A DNA stretch of 64,000 nucleotides from Meiothermus cerbereus DSM 11376. Its GTDB lineage: Bacteria > Deinococcota > Deinococci > Deinococcales > Thermaceae. Under the pieces are notes generated by a model that was not told the DNA's origin, ran no database searches, and saw only the letters and a list, made by a program, of their open reading frames with translations. Of the stretch, positions 41,721 through 50,879 are shown piece by piece (the first letter of the stretch is position 1; each line of letters starts with the position of its first letter). A program made the translations under genes and the position numbers. The stretch covers positions 117,065 to 181,064 of the forward strand of contig NZ_JHVI01000004.1 in the NCBI RefSeq assembly GCF_000620065.1, read 5' to 3'.

Positions 41721-43025
41721 ATGTTTGAAAACCTCTCCCAACGCATCCGTGCCGCAGTAGATAAGCTGCGTGGGCGGGGTCGTATCACGGAAGCCGACCT
41801 CAAAGCCACCTTGCGCGAAATCCGCATGTCGCTGTTGGATGCCGACGTCAACTTCGAGGTGGCGAAAAACTTCGTAAACAGGGTGCAGGAAAAAACCCTG
41901 GGGCAGGCCGTGCTGGAGAGCCTGACCCCAGCAGAGCAAATCCTCAGCGTGGTTTACGAGGAACTGGTGCAGATGCTGGGAGGGGAGGCCAAACAGCCCC
42001 TGCTCAAGAACGAGGGCAACCTGTGGTTCATGGTGGGGTTGCAAGGCTCGGGTAAAACCACCACTTCGGGCAAGCTGGCCCATTTTTATAAGTCCAAAGG
42101 ACGACGCCCCTTGCTGGTGGCCGCCGACACCCAGCGGCCTGCGGCCCGCGAGCAGCTTCGTATCCTGGGCGAGAAAATTGGCGTTCCGGTGCTGGAAGTG
42201 GCCGATGGAGAGCGCCCTGAGACCACCCGCACCCGCCTGCAGCAGCACCTGACTTTCGATTACCGCGACCTGGTGATCGTAGACACCGCCGGTCGTCTGC
42301 AGATAGACCAGGCCCTGATGGACGAACTGGCCCAGCTCAAGCAGGTGCTGGGACCTTCCGAAACCCTGCTGGTGGTGGACAGCATGACCGGCCAGGAGGC
42401 CCTGAATGTCTCCAAAGCCTTTGATGAGCGCATCGGGGTAACCGGCCTGATTCTAACCAAACTGGATGGCGATGCCCGGGGCGGCGCGGCGCTTTCGGCC
42501 CGGTATGTGACCGGCAAACCCATCTACTTTGCGGGGGTTTCGGAAAAGGTCGAAGGCCTGGAGCCCTTCTACCCCGACCGGCTGGCCCAGCGCATCCTGG
42601 GCATGGGCGACCTGCAGACCCTTCTGGAAAAAGCCAGACAGGCCGAGCTCGAGGCCCCGCAAAAAGACCTCAAGGAGATCACCCTCGAGGACCTCATCAC
42701 CCAGATGCGCCAGATGCGCAAGATGGGCAGCTTCACCGAGATCCTGGGCATGATACCGGGTATATCCAGAATGCTACCCCCCGGCTTCTCGGTGGACGAA
42801 AAGCAGGTTAATCGCATGGAGGCCATCGTGCTCTCCATGACCCCTAAAGAACGCCGCGACCCCCGCATTCTGAATGCCTCGCGCCGCAAGCGCATTGCGG
42901 CGGGTTCTGGCACGACGGTGCAGGAGGTTAACCGCCTCATCAAAACCTTCGAGGACACCAAGCAGATGCTGAAAACCCTGGCCAAGCAGCAGGCTCGAGG
43001 GGGGCGGGGTTTGTTCAGGAGATAG
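41721..43025 (+). CDS. ffh: Signal recognition particle protein Ffh
   Basis: A 434-aa GTPase that binds signal sequences of nascent chains together with 4.5S RNA and delivers them to FtsY. The N domain is about residues 1-85, and the G domain carries G1 [16 protein letters not shown]3 VDTAGR and G4 [10 protein letters not shown]. The C-terminal M domain has the methionine-rich segment [10 protein letters not shown]. First gene of an operon with rpsP, khpA, rimM and trmD, the common arrangement in many bacteria. Confidence 0.97.
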   Translation: MFENLSQRIRAAVDKLRGRGRITEADLKATLREIRMSLLDADVNFEVAKNFVNRVQEKTLGQAVLESLTPAEQILSVVYEELVQMLGGEAKQPLLKNEGNLWFMVGLQGSGKTTTSGKLAHFYKSKGRRPLLVAADTQRPAAREQLRILGEKIGVPVLEVADGERPETTRTRLQQHLTFDYRDLVIVDTAGRLQIDQALMDELAQLKQVLGPSETLLVVDSMTGQEALNVSKAFDERIGVTGLILTKLDGDARGGAALSARYVTGKPIYFAGVSEKVEGLEPFYPDRLAQRILGMGDLQTLLEKARQAELEAPQKDLKEITLEDLITQMRQMRKMGSFTEILGMIPGISRMLPPGFSVDEKQVNRMEAIVLSMTPKERRDPRILNASRRKRIAAGSGTTVQEVNRLIKTFEDTKQMLKTLAKQQARGGRGLFRR

Positions 43026-43109
43026 GTCTTGGGTTGCAGGCAGAAATACCAAAGCCTGTAACTGACAGTGCGTCCAGAGGGCGCTTCAGACAACACAAAG
43101 GAGTAGAAC

Positions 43110-43355
43110 ATGACCAAGATTCGTTTGTCCCGTTTCGGTTCCAAAGGCAACCCCCATTACCGCATTGTGGTGATGGACAGCCGTACCAAGCGCGATGGTG
43201 GCTACATCGAGCGCATCGGCTACTACGACCCGCGCAAGACCACCAAAGACTGGCTGAAGATCGACCAGGAGCGCCTTCAGTACTGGCTGGGGGTGGGTGC
43301 CCAGCCCACCGATACCGTAAAAAAACTCATCAAGCAGGCCAACCCAGGGGCCTAA
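43110..43355 (+). CDS. rpsP: 30S ribosomal protein S16
   Basis: An 81-aa ribosomal protein ([20 protein letters not shown], then [13 protein letters not shown]). AAAGGAG precedes the ATG. It needs its assembly partner RimM, encoded two genes downstream. Confidence 0.97.
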   Translation: MTKIRLSRFGSKGNPHYRIVVMDSRTKRDGGYIERIGYYDPRKTTKDWLKIDQERLQYWLGVGAQPTDTVKKLIKQANPGA

Positions 43356-43368
43356 TAGCAACCCAGCA

Positions 43369-43404
43369 AAAGCCGAAGGCCCAAAACCCTGGGCTTTCGG
43401 CTTT
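43369..43404 (+). terminator. Long hairpin between rpsP and khpA
   Basis: 15-bp stem AAAGCCGAAGGCCCA/TGGGCTTTCGGCTTT (one G-U) with a 6-nt loop, 14 nt after the rpsP stop. Only a weak pyrimidine stretch follows, so it is more likely an attenuator or processing/stability element that raises rpsP mRNA over downstream genes. Confidence 0.6.
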
Positions 43405-43424
43405 CGACTTAAGGCTTTAGGCTA

Positions 43425-43649
43425 ATGTTTATGAAAGACCTCGTGGAGTACCTGGCAAAAGCAGTGGTCGACCACCCGGCCTCGATTCGCGTGGATGAGC
43501 GCCGGGGCCGCGAAGGGTTGGTGTACTACATCGAGACCCACCCCGAGGACAAAGGCCGGATTATCGGCCGGCAGGGCCGCGTAATCGAGAGCATCCGCAC
43601 GGTGGTGCGCTCGTTTGCCAAGGGCCGGGTTTCGGTGGAAGTACGCTGA
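43425..43649 (+). CDS. khpA: KH-domain RNA-binding protein KhpA
   Basis: A 74-aa single KH domain with the GxxG loop GRIIGRQGRVIESIR. KhpA-type proteins bind RNA and are implicated in cell division and ribosome assembly. ATG 43425 or 43431 may be used; neither has a strong ribosome site. Its place between rpsP and rimM is conserved in many bacteria. Confidence 0.93.
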   Translation: MFMKDLVEYLAKAVVDHPASIRVDERRGREGLVYYIETHPEDKGRIIGRQGRVIESIRTVVRSFAKGRVSVEVR

Positions 43650-43664
43650 GCGCTTCCGTACGGT

Positions 43665-44153
43665 ATGCGGCGCATCGAAATTGGACGCATCGGAAAAGCC
43701 TACGGCATGGCGGGGGGCCTCAAGTTTCGGGGAGAGCCGGTGATTTTTGACCTCGAGCGCATCTACCTCGAGGGTCTGGGCTACCGTGCAGTAGAGGAGA
43801 TCGAGGAGCAAGGCAACGAGATGGTGTTGTATCTGGCGGGTGTGGAGAGCCGCCCGGAGGCCGAGCGGCTGGCGGGCTTACGGGTTTATGCCGACCAGGA
43901 AGACCTGCCTGCGCTGGAAGAAGGCGAGTACTACTACTTTGAGCTGATCGGCAGGCCGGTTTTTGTGGATGGTCAGCCCTTTGGAGAAGTGGTCGACGTA
44001 GAAGATGGAGCCCAGGAGCGGCTGATCATCAAAGCCAGGGGCGCTTCCCTGCGGGCCCAGAGCAAGACCTACATGGTGCCCTTTCAGGCCCCCTACGTCA
44101 GGGTCGAGGCCGACGGCATCTACATCGAGGCCATACCGGGTTTGCTCGAGTAG
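43665..44153 (+). CDS. rimM: 16S rRNA processing protein RimM
   Basis: A 162-aa two-domain protein that binds S19 and assists 30S head maturation. The N-terminal domain starts [17 protein letters not shown]; the C-terminal PRC-barrel has [12 protein letters not shown] and [12 protein letters not shown]. It begins 15 nt after khpA and ends 7 nt before trmD. Confidence 0.95.
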   Translation: MRRIEIGRIGKAYGMAGGLKFRGEPVIFDLERIYLEGLGYRAVEEIEEQGNEMVLYLAGVESRPEAERLAGLRVYADQEDLPALEEGEYYYFELIGRPVFVDGQPFGEVVDVEDGAQERLIIKARGASLRAQSKTYMVPFQAPYVRVEADGIYIEAIPGLLE

Positions 44154-44160
44154 CCTTGCT

Positions 44161-44874
44161 ATGAAATACACCATCCTGACCCTGTTCCCCGATTTAATCC
44201 GCCCCTGGACGGAGGAATCTATTCTGCAAAAAGCCATCCAGAAGGGCTTGATCGAAGTAGATATCCGCGATATCCGGGCCTACGCCGAAGACAAGCACAA
44301 AACCGTAGACGACACCCCTTATGGCGGCGGGGCCGGTATGGTGATGCGGGTGGATGTGGTGGTGCGGGCCCTCGAGGCCGCCGGGCCCGCCGATGAGGTT
44401 ATCTTGCTCACCCCCGCGGGCCAACCCCTTAACCAGCGGCTGGTGGAGGAACTCGCCCAAAAGTCGCACCTGGTGCTGGTTTGTGGGCGTTACGAAGGAA
44501 TTGATGCCCGGGTGGAGCAGTTCGTGACCCGCGAGGTCTCGATTGGTGACTACGTGCTGATGGGTGGGGAGCTGGGCGCGCTGGTGATCCTGGAAGCCAC
44601 CGCCCGCCTGGTGCCGGGGGTAATCAAAGAGGCCGAAAGCTACCAACAGGACTCTTTTTCCACCGGGCTGCTGGACTACCCCCACTATACCCGTCCCCCG
44701 GTGTTCCGGGGCCTGGCGGTGCCGGAAATTCTCACCTCGGGCCATCACGGCAAAATTGCCGAATGGCGGCGCAAGCAGGCCCTAAAACGCACCAGAATGC
44801 GCCGACCCGACCTGCTGGAAAAGGCCGAGTTGACCCCAAAGGATCTGGCCTGGCTCGAGGAAAACGAGACTTGA
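44161..44874 (+). CDS. trmD: tRNA (guanine-37-N1)-methyltransferase TrmD
   Basis: A 237-aa SPOUT-class enzyme making m1G37. Motifs are [39 protein letters not shown] and ISIGDY-type [15 protein letters not shown], the SAM-binding knot, then [19 protein letters not shown]. Last gene of the ffh operon; rplS downstream has its own promoter. Confidence 0.97.
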   Translation: MKYTILTLFPDLIRPWTEESILQKAIQKGLIEVDIRDIRAYAEDKHKTVDDTPYGGGAGMVMRVDVVVRALEAAGPADEVILLTPAGQPLNQRLVEELAQKSHLVLVCGRYEGIDARVEQFVTREVSIGDYVLMGGELGALVILEATARLVPGVIKEAESYQQDSFSTGLLDYPHYTRPPVFRGLAVPEILTSGHHGKIAEWRRKQALKRTRMRRPDLLEKAELTPKDLAWLEENET

Positions 44875-44901
44875 GATGTGGGCATAGCGCGTCAACAAAC
44901 T

Positions 44902-44930
44902 TTGACAAGGGCTACCCTGGCTGCTAGAAT
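44902..44930 (+). promoter_or_regulatory. Promoter of rplS
   Basis: TTGACA (44902-44907), exactly 17 nt and TAGAAT (44925-44930). Near-consensus and strong; transcription would begin about 44937. Confidence 0.85.
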
Positions 44931-44936
44931 CACAAC

Positions 44937-45059
44937 TTGCTGACCGTCCCGAGTATCTGCTTTAGCGGATACGCTTTAGGGCAACAATCCATGAACCCGC
45001 AGGCTTGCCAGAGCGGCAAGGGCGCATAAGTAGGTTCCGCTGGAGCAAGGAGTCAGACC
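44937..45059 (+). ncRNA. Structured 5' leader of rplS (candidate L19 leader)
   Basis: About 123 nt between the promoter and the L19 start. Two hairpins are visible: GTATCTGC-TTTA-GCGGATAC (44953-44972) and CTTGCC-AGAGC-GGCAAG (45004-45020). A 12-codon reading frame (44991-45029, MNPQACQSGKGA) spans the second hairpin but has only a weak ribosome site. Ribosomal protein leaders often mediate autogenous control; whether this matches known L19 leaders of other phyla is untested. Confidence 0.5.
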
Positions 45060-45533
45060 ATGAACCGTGGCGCATTGCTAAAAGTGGTAGAGAAAAAGTA
45101 CACCCGTACCGACATCCCCCAGTTCAAACCGGGCGACACCGTGCGGGTCAACTACAAGGTGGTCGAAGGCAACCGTACCCGTGTGCAGGCCTACGAAGGC
45201 GTGGTGCTCAAAATCAAACGCAACGGCTTCAACAGCGCTTTTACGGTGCGCAAAATCTCCTTCAACGAAGGGGTGGAGCGCATTTTCCCCTTCAACTCGC
45301 CCCTCATCGAAAGCGTGCAGGTGGTGAGCCGGGGCAAGGTGCGCCGGGCCAAACTGTACTATCTGCGTGAGCTGCGCGGTAAAGCGGCCCGCATCAAGGG
45401 CGACCGCAAGCGCCTCAACCAGGACGTTGAAGCCCGCGCTGTTGCCGCCAAGGAAGCAGCCGAGGCCAGGGCCGCTGCTAAGCTGGAAGCCGAGGCTGCG
45501 GCTCAGACCAGCGAAGCAGAGCGCAAGGAATAG
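45060..45533 (+). CDS. rplS: 50S ribosomal protein L19
   Basis: A 157-aa L19 with the core [28 protein letters not shown] and the Arg-rich [23 protein letters not shown]. The last about 25 residues are Ala/Glu-rich ([20 protein letters not shown]) and longer than in most bacteria, as in Thermus. AAGGAG precedes the ATG. Located at the 30S-50S interface. Confidence 0.96.
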   Translation: MNRGALLKVVEKKYTRTDIPQFKPGDTVRVNYKVVEGNRTRVQAYEGVVLKIKRNGFNSAFTVRKISFNEGVERIFPFNSPLIESVQVVSRGKVRRAKLYYLRELRGKAARIKGDRKRLNQDVEARAVAAKEAAEARAAAKLEAEAAAQTSEAERKE

Positions 45534-45548
45534 CGCTTCATCAGAAAG

Positions 45549-45581
45549 GCCGGGGAGGATATGCCTCCCCGGCTATTCTTT
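45549..45581 (+). terminator. Terminator of rplS
   Basis: Perfect 10-bp stem GCCGGGGAGG/CCTCCCCGGC with a 5-nt loop, followed by TATTCTTT. Confidence 0.9.
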
Positions 45582-45779
45582 GTGGGTGCGAGCCGACTGT
45601 TCATACCGACCGAGGGAAGTCCACACCCGCATCAGGACGAATGTCGGCGGTAAATCCGGATGCTGGCAAAACTGCGGGTGTTGCGCCCTCCGCTGCCCTG
45701 GCGTCTGTACCCTGGTGTGGGTTGGTTCCTAACTTCAAAGAGCTGGTTTCGGCAACCCGCTGTTGATCTCAAGCCGTGT

Positions 45780-46415
45780 TCAATCGCCCAGGAACACCCG
45801 AAAACCTCGTAGCGCGGGCTTGCCGCCGCTGGGGCGGAAATTGACCAGGAGCTTGTCGGGCGCGCCGATTTCGTCCAGCTTGGGGTTGGGCCCGAAGCGC
45901 AGGGTGATCAGCACACCGTCGGCCTGGGGCAGATCGGTGTACTGTTCGCCGAAGCTAGCGGCCACCAGCTTGTTGCCCCGGTTGTCCAGAAGCTGGAAGC
46001 CGTCGAAACCCGTTTTGTGCAGCGAGAGCCGACCGCTGGTCAGGTTGCGCACCTCCACCCGCACCACATACCCCGGCCCCGAACCGAAGAAGGGGTTGGT
46101 GCCAGGCGCCACATCCAGCACCCGCAGCCGCCAGGTGCCGTTGGAGAGCCACTCGCCCTTTTTGCCCTCGAGCAGCATGGCCTGCTCCTGTCCTCCCACC
46201 GGGATGAACTGCACCCGCACCTCGTTGCCGGATAGCGAGACCTGGGCCCCGGCTTTTTGCAGGGCCTCGAGGGGCACATAGGTCTTGCCCCCCACCACGA
46301 TGGCCGGGCTGGCCTGGGCCTGGCCGTTGACGATGAGCCGGTAGGTTTTCTGGGCGGCCTGGGCCAGCACCAGGGCCGATAGGAAGATTCCCGTACCAAT
46401 CAGTAGTTTGTTCAT
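45780..46415 (-). CDS. Secreted copper-amine-oxidase-N-like protein
   Basis: A 211-aa protein with a signal peptide (LLIGTGIFLSALVLAQA, cleavage near residue 20). A copper amine oxidase N-terminal-type domain follows (TYRLIVNGQAQASPAIVVGG, then KTYVPLEALQKAGAQV), and then a beta-rich region ending in FRVFLGD. Such domains occur in cell-surface proteins of thermophiles; no enzyme activity is implied. ATG 46415 has AAGGAG 5-6 nt upstream; longer in-frame starts are ignored. It is the first of a run of secreted-protein genes. Confidence 0.8.
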   Translation of the reverse strand: MNKLLIGTGIFLSALVLAQAAQKTYRLIVNGQAQASPAIVVGGKTYVPLEALQKAGAQVSLSGNEVRVQFIPVGGQEQAMLLEGKKGEWLSNGTWRLRVLDVAPGTNPFFGSGPGYVVRVEVRNLTSGRLSLHKTGFDGFQLLDNRGNKLVAASFGEQYTDLPQADGVLITLRFGPNPKLDEIGAPDKLLVNFRPSGGKPALRGFRVFLGD

Positions 46416-46544
46416 ATAGTCTCCTTGCTGGGCTTGGAAACATTGTATTACCGAGGCTGTGTATTCGGTATAGACTAAACAACGCTCTTCCTGCCAAAGA
46501 ATAGCTCCTGCCCGAATGAGTGCAGGCAGGAGCAACCGGTGTAT

Positions 46545-49031
46545 TTAGCAGAGGGTGCGAACGGTAATCAGGCGGGTTCGGGAGACCCTGTTGCCTGCGC
46601 TGTCGGTAGCGGTGAGGGTAATGCGGTGTACTACCGTACCGAAGTACGGCATGGCGCAAGTGGTATACAGACGGACGTTGGCCACCGAGGTTCCAGTTCC
46701 CAAGACCTGATCCCCTGTGGACGGGCCACCGGGCTGAACGTCGGCGCGGTTGGTGGTCCAGACGAGGGAGGCGCCGCTCAGCGGGCCGTCTTCGGGGTCG
46801 GTGGCGTTGCCCTGGAGGGTGATCTGGAAGTAGTAACCGTTGGTATCAAAGGTAGAAGGGGTCACGTCTAGGTCGCTGGCCGGGTTGGTGATGCTGACGT
46901 TGGGTGGGAAGTTAGTGCAGTTTTGCACGTTGATGGTGATGCTGTCGCTGTGCGAGAGGGTGTGGGGGGCTGGGGCATCGTCGGTGGCCTCTACGGTGAC
47001 GGTATAGCTGCCCGGACTGGTGAAGGTGCGGCTGGCCGTTAGCCCAGTGCCAAAGTTGGTGGTCCCCACCCTCCATACCACGTTCCCGGTGGGGAAGGGG
47101 TGGGAGGCGTTGTTGTTGGGGTCGCTCACCACGGCGCGGAATGTGACGGGCTGGTTAGTGCAGAAGGTGCCACCGGCGGGTTCCACGATATCCACCGTGG
47201 GACGGTCATTGCGGATGGTGATGTTTACACTGGCGCTGGCGCTCTGCCCGCCCGAGCTGGCCGTGGCGGTGATGCGGTGGTTGCCAAGGTTCAGGCTATT
47301 GACGGTAAGTGAAGTGCCACTACCCAGGCTGCCGTTCAGGCTGCTGCTCCAGCCAACACTGGGGGTGCCGCTGCTGTCGGGGTCGTAGGTAAGGGCCTGC
47401 AGGAACACCGGCAACCGCCAGGAATGGGTGCTATCTTCGCTCGGCCTCTCTATCCGAATGAAGGGCGGTACATTGCCCAGGGCCCGGCTGACCGCGCCAA
47501 AGGCGTTGACCCGCCGCTGGTGTCCACCCTCCCCGTGGACACCGCCACTATGTGCGGTCTCGTAGAGGATAAGTTCCACCGCCTGGGCCGGGAGCAGCGG
47601 GTTCGCGGCCCAGATCAGCGCAGCCACCCCGGCCACGAAGGGCGAGGAGAAGCTGGTGCCATTGATCCTCCGCACCTCCCGGCGGTCGAAGTCGGGGCCG
47701 CCCCAGATGGTATACGGGCCATAGATGTCTACGGAGAAGAAGTTGCGGTCGCTGCCGTAGTTGGAGCCGGGTGCTTTAGCGGTGGTGTCCCACCCCATGC
47801 CGCCCACGCAGATAAAGCCCAACAGCTCGCAGGGCGCCCACAGGTCTTCCTCCCAGCAAAGAGGGCCAAAGCAGTCCTCCGCGTCCACATTGACCCCTGC
47901 GTTTCCGGCTGAGGCGAAGAAGATAGGGCGCAAGGGGTTGGTCTCTATGGCCAGCAGAAGTGGGGTGAGGGCCGCATCCAGCAAGGCGCCCGGCACGGCA
48001 GGGATGGCGCCCGCTCCGCTGGTGTTGACGATGCGTGGACGCTCGATTGCAGCGCCGCCCAGGGTGGTTACCACAAAGCGGAGGAACTCGAAGAAATCGC
48101 CAGGAACCTGTACGGCCATCAGCTCGGCAATGGGGCCCGCGGGCCCGGCTACGCCCTGGTTGTTGTCGGGCTGGGCCATGGCGGCCTGGGTTACCAGCGT
48201 GCCGTGCCAGGGGCAGGGGCTGCCTCCACAGCCGTAGGGGTTACGGGCGCCCCAGTCGGCACCGCCGTAGATGCGGCGAGTGGCGGGGTAGTCGGGGTGA
48301 TCACGCTCAAAACCACCGTCTATAACAGCGATCTCGACCCGGTTAGAGAGCTTTCCCGCCGCTTGCAACAGCCGCCAGGCCTCGGCTACCCCGATGTCCT
48401 GGGGGCTGCCCCGGTTCATGTAGGGCCAGTCAAAGGCGTTTTGGGTGTAGTCGCTCCGGTCTGCGAAGGCAACCGCGCTGAATGCGGACTCGAAACTGGT
48501 TCGTTCGGCAAAGCCCTGTGGCTGGAGGATAAAGTTGAGCGAGACCTTGAGGTTCTGGCTTACCCCCTCCCGGGCGGCGGTGGCCAGCAGGTTGAGGCCC
48601 TCCTGGCTGGAGAACTCCAGGTCGCTGCGGGCATCCGGCACCAAAGCCCGTAGGTCCTGGGCGAGCTGGGATTCTACGGCAGGGGCTGCGTTCACGCGCA
48701 CCAGGTGCAGCTTGGGGGCGCCCTCGAGGCCAATCGTGCGCAGAACCTGCCCCCCGTAGCGGGCTGCCAGCGCCTCTACCTTAGCGGTGTCGTCGCTGCT
48801 AATCATAAGCTCGTTGAGCACAAACTCGCTTTGGTGGCCGCTTTTGCCACGCATGGCACCCACCGGGCGAGGCGCACCCCCCTCGGGGTCGGGGATGCTG
48901 CTAACCGAGGGGGTCAGCGAGGGGTTGATGCGAAATGTCGAGGGCGGGATCTGGTTCGAGCCGCTGTTGTTGCCACAAGCCGCCAGCAGCGCCAGTGTGC
49001 TTACCAGAGCGAGTTTCCAAAGGTTTTTCAT
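46545..49031 (-). CDS. Subtilase-family lipoprotein with Ig/PKD-like domains
   Basis: A 828-aa serine protease (S8 family). A lipoprotein signal ends TLALLAAC, so the protein should be membrane-anchored. A prodomain-like stretch (ELMISSDDTAKVEALAARYGG) precedes the catalytic domain with Asp in AVIDGGFERDHPDY, His in CPWHGTLVTQ and Ser in NGTSFSSPFVAGVA. The last about 300 residues are three Ig/PKD-like beta domains (TFTSPGSYTVTVEATDD). Many Cys residues suggest disulfides. ATG 49031 follows GGAGGAAG. Its promoter has the 11-bp direct repeat shared by three genes here. Confidence 0.9.
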   Translation of the reverse strand: MKNLWKLALVSTLALLAACGNNSGSNQIPPSTFRINPSLTPSVSSIPDPEGGAPRPVGAMRGKSGHQSEFVLNELMISSDDTAKVEALAARYGGQVLRTIGLEGAPKLHLVRVNAAPAVESQLAQDLRALVPDARSDLEFSSQEGLNLLATAAREGVSQNLKVSLNFILQPQGFAERTSFESAFSAVAFADRSDYTQNAFDWPYMNRGSPQDIGVAEAWRLLQAAGKLSNRVEIAVIDGGFERDHPDYPATRRIYGGADWGARNPYGCGGSPCPWHGTLVTQAAMAQPDNNQGVAGPAGPIAELMAVQVPGDFFEFLRFVVTTLGGAAIERPRIVNTSGAGAIPAVPGALLDAALTPLLLAIETNPLRPIFFASAGNAGVNVDAEDCFGPLCWEEDLWAPCELLGFICVGGMGWDTTAKAPGSNYGSDRNFFSVDIYGPYTIWGGPDFDRREVRRINGTSFSSPFVAGVAALIWAANPLLPAQAVELILYETAHSGGVHGEGGHQRRVNAFGAVSRALGNVPPFIRIERPSEDSTHSWRLPVFLQALTYDPDSSGTPSVGWSSSLNGSLGSGTSLTVNSLNLGNHRITATASSGGQSASASVNITIRNDRPTVDIVEPAGGTFCTNQPVTFRAVVSDPNNNASHPFPTGNVVWRVGTTNFGTGLTASRTFTSPGSYTVTVEATDDAPAPHTLSHSDSITINVQNCTNFPPNVSITNPASDLDVTPSTFDTNGYYFQITLQGNATDPEDGPLSGASLVWTTNRADVQPGGPSTGDQVLGTGTSVANVRLYTTCAMPYFGTVVHRITLTATDSAGNRVSRTRLITVRTLC

Positions 49032-49076
49032 GGTCTTCCTCCTCGTGGGGGCTTCGGTTTTCCCGAAGGTGCCCCC

Positions 49077-49111
49077 AGGGTAGAGGCCAGGGGTTGAACG
49101 ACCCATGAACG
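49077..49111 (-). promoter_or_regulatory. SARP-type direct repeat and -10, site A
   Basis: Minus strand, upstream of the subtilase lipoprotein gene: CGTTCAT (49111-49105), GGGT, CGTTCAA (49100-49094), 11 nt, then TACCCT (49082-49077). The repeats start 11 bp apart, one DNA turn. Confidence 0.7.
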
Positions 49112-49135
49112 TCGCAAGAGCGGATACAAACAACG

Positions 49136-49160
49136 AAAAACCCCGCCATGCGAGGCGGGG
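49136..49160 (-). terminator. Terminator of beta-propeller lipoprotein gene
   Basis: On the minus strand CCCCGCC-TCGCAT-GGCGGGG followed by TTTTT. Confidence 0.9.
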
Positions 49161-49168
49161 TAATCAGA

Positions 49169-50497
49169 CTAGGGCAGCTTGTGGTAGAGCGGCAGCCCTG
49201 CCGGGGCGGGATACAGCGCCAGGCCGCCTGCGCTGCCGATGCTGGCGCTGGTGATGATGCGCTCGGGGGTGGTGGGGCTGCCCGAGGTGCTGCTGGTGCC
49301 GAGCTGGGCCGACGAGAGCCGGGCAAACTTGCCCGCCGAGTAGCTGATCCAGAGCCCGCCGCCCTCGTCGAAAGCCAGGCCTTCCAGCACCGCTCCTACC
49401 GGAATGCTCACCTGAATGGCCGGGGTGAGGGTCTTGCTGCCGCTGCCGCTCTGGTCGGTGGGGGTGAGGCGGTAGATCACGTTGGCCCCAAAGGCCACCA
49501 CCCAGAGGTTGCCGGAGGCATCGAAGGCCAGCAGGTTGGCATCCAGGGTGCCCACAACCGGGCCGGGCGTCTTGGACTCGATGGTCAGGTCGGGGCCGCT
49601 GGTGGAGGCAGAGAGCCGACCGGCATTGAACCTGACCACGCGCTCGGCGCCTTCGTTGGCAATCCACAGGTTGCCGCTAGCATCAAAGGCCAGGCCTTCG
49701 GGGGCGTTCAGGCCGGTAATCTCCACCGCTGGGGTCACGGTTCCGGAGGCCCCGAGCTGGGCTGCGCTCACCCGCACCACCTTGTTGGCGCAGGGGACGC
49801 TCAACCAGAGGTTGCCGTTGGTGTCGAAGGCCAGTCGGCTGGCCCCCGGCAAGCAGTTAATGCCCGAAACATTGATACCGCGGTCGCGGGTCTTGCTGCC
49901 CGAACTGCCCAGATCGTTGGCCGGATAGCGCACCAGGGTGGGGTCGGCGGTGGTGCCCCCAATGCCCCAGAGATTGCCGTCCGGGTCGAAGGTGAGGTCG
50001 CGCAGGTTGACGGTGCCCGCGCTTACGCTGGGGCTCTGGGTGGCGGTGCTGCCCAGAAGCGAGGCGGCGAAGCCCAGCAGGGGCGAGCTTCCGCTGGGGG
50101 GGTTGCCGTTGTCCAGCCAGAGCTTGTTGCTGCTGGGAATCTGGGCGTAGCTGACGCTTACCGTAGTGGCCTGCCCGTTGCGCACACAGGCCGGGCTATC
50201 GCTCACGCTGGCGCTGTAGGCGGTGTGGACGATGGGGTCGCTCTGGGCCACCTTGTTGGCGGTAACGGTATAGGTACCGGCGGCGGTTGCGGTAAAGGTT
50301 TGGCTGGCGGTCAGGTTCTGGTTGAAGCCCGAGGGGCCGGTTACGTTGACCTTGGCGTTCACCCCGCCCGGTAGGCCGCTTATGTTGACCACCAGGTCGC
50401 CGGTGCCGTTGGGGTCGCAGCCCGCCCCGCCGCCCGGCCCGCACGCACTCATCAACAAAGCCGCCACGCCTAGCAGTCCCATCCAGGTTCGTTGCAT
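49169..50497 (-). CDS. Beta-propeller (NHL-like) lipoprotein
   Basis: A 442-aa lipoprotein (signal ending LLMSACGPG). After an Ig-like region (about 35-105) come several blade-like repeats of the form GLAFDASGNLWIAN: DLTFDPDGNLWGI, LAFDTNGNLWLS, LAFDASGNLWVV and LAFDEGGGLWIS. These are typical of NHL/SMP-30-type propellers, usually a binding surface rather than an enzyme. ATG 50497 follows GGGGAGGT. It is controlled by a promoter of the shared direct-repeat type. Confidence 0.88.
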   Translation of the reverse strand: MQRTWMGLLGVAALLMSACGPGGGAGCDPNGTGDLVVNISGLPGGVNAKVNVTGPSGFNQNLTASQTFTATAAGTYTVTANKVAQSDPIVHTAYSASVSDSPACVRNGQATTVSVSYAQIPSSNKLWLDNGNPPSGSSPLLGFAASLLGSTATQSPSVSAGTVNLRDLTFDPDGNLWGIGGTTADPTLVRYPANDLGSSGSKTRDRGINVSGINCLPGASRLAFDTNGNLWLSVPCANKVVRVSAAQLGASGTVTPAVEITGLNAPEGLAFDASGNLWIANEGAERVVRFNAGRLSASTSGPDLTIESKTPGPVVGTLDANLLAFDASGNLWVVAFGANVIYRLTPTDQSGSGSKTLTPAIQVSIPVGAVLEGLAFDEGGGLWISYSAGKFARLSSAQLGTSSTSGSPTTPERIITSASIGSAGGLALYPAPAGLPLYHKLP

Positions 50498-50879
50498 GTT
50501 TACCTCCCCTTGTTTAGTTAGTGTGCCATACTCGAGCACGCCCGGAGATTAACGAAACACCCCTTAACGCTCCATGAACGGTGTGTGCAGTGCTATAGAG
50601 AGGCTGCCGCTGCACTTGCCAAGGCAAAACCCTATCCATCCAACACGAATTGTAGGGCCAGAGGAAGGCGCGTTTTTGAGGGCCAAAACTGGGGGCTCGA
50701 GGTCTCGATCCGTCCGTTTGGACAGATGTAACTTTTTGAACCGGGTATCAGTTATGCTTCGCTCGGTTAGGTATAACAAGGAAGAGCAGACTAAAAGTTT
50801 ATTGTGAACGTACCACAGCTCGATGCTGGGTTAGGTGATCCGTGACTGGGCTTTGAGCCACCGAGGAGGGGGAAGGGGT
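50498..50879. other. Divergent control region
   Basis: 382 nt without a gene. The left part holds SARP-type site B for the propeller gene. Further right I see a TATAAC box (50772-50777) that could serve the plus-strand lipoprotein gene, and a GAGGAGGGGGAAGGGG purine tract just before its start. No copy of the direct repeat is found for that gene. Confidence 0.5.
50546..50580 (-). promoter_or_regulatory. SARP-type direct repeat and -10, site B
   Basis: Minus strand, upstream of the propeller lipoprotein gene: CGTTCAT (50580-50574), GGAG, CGTTAAG (50569-50563), 11 nt, then TAATCT (50551-50546). Same geometry as sites A and C. Confidence 0.65.

Noticed and set aside
45582..45779. Possible structural RNA after rplS (GAGGGAAGTCC resembles an RNase P motif)
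   Set aside because: Rest of the consensus and the flanking helices are missing; I see nothing assignable in this stretch.
49094..49111. Shared CGTTCATGG sequence read as a dispersed mobile repeat
   Set aside because: Fixed orientation and fixed distance to a -10 box at three genes fit an operator better than a repeat element.
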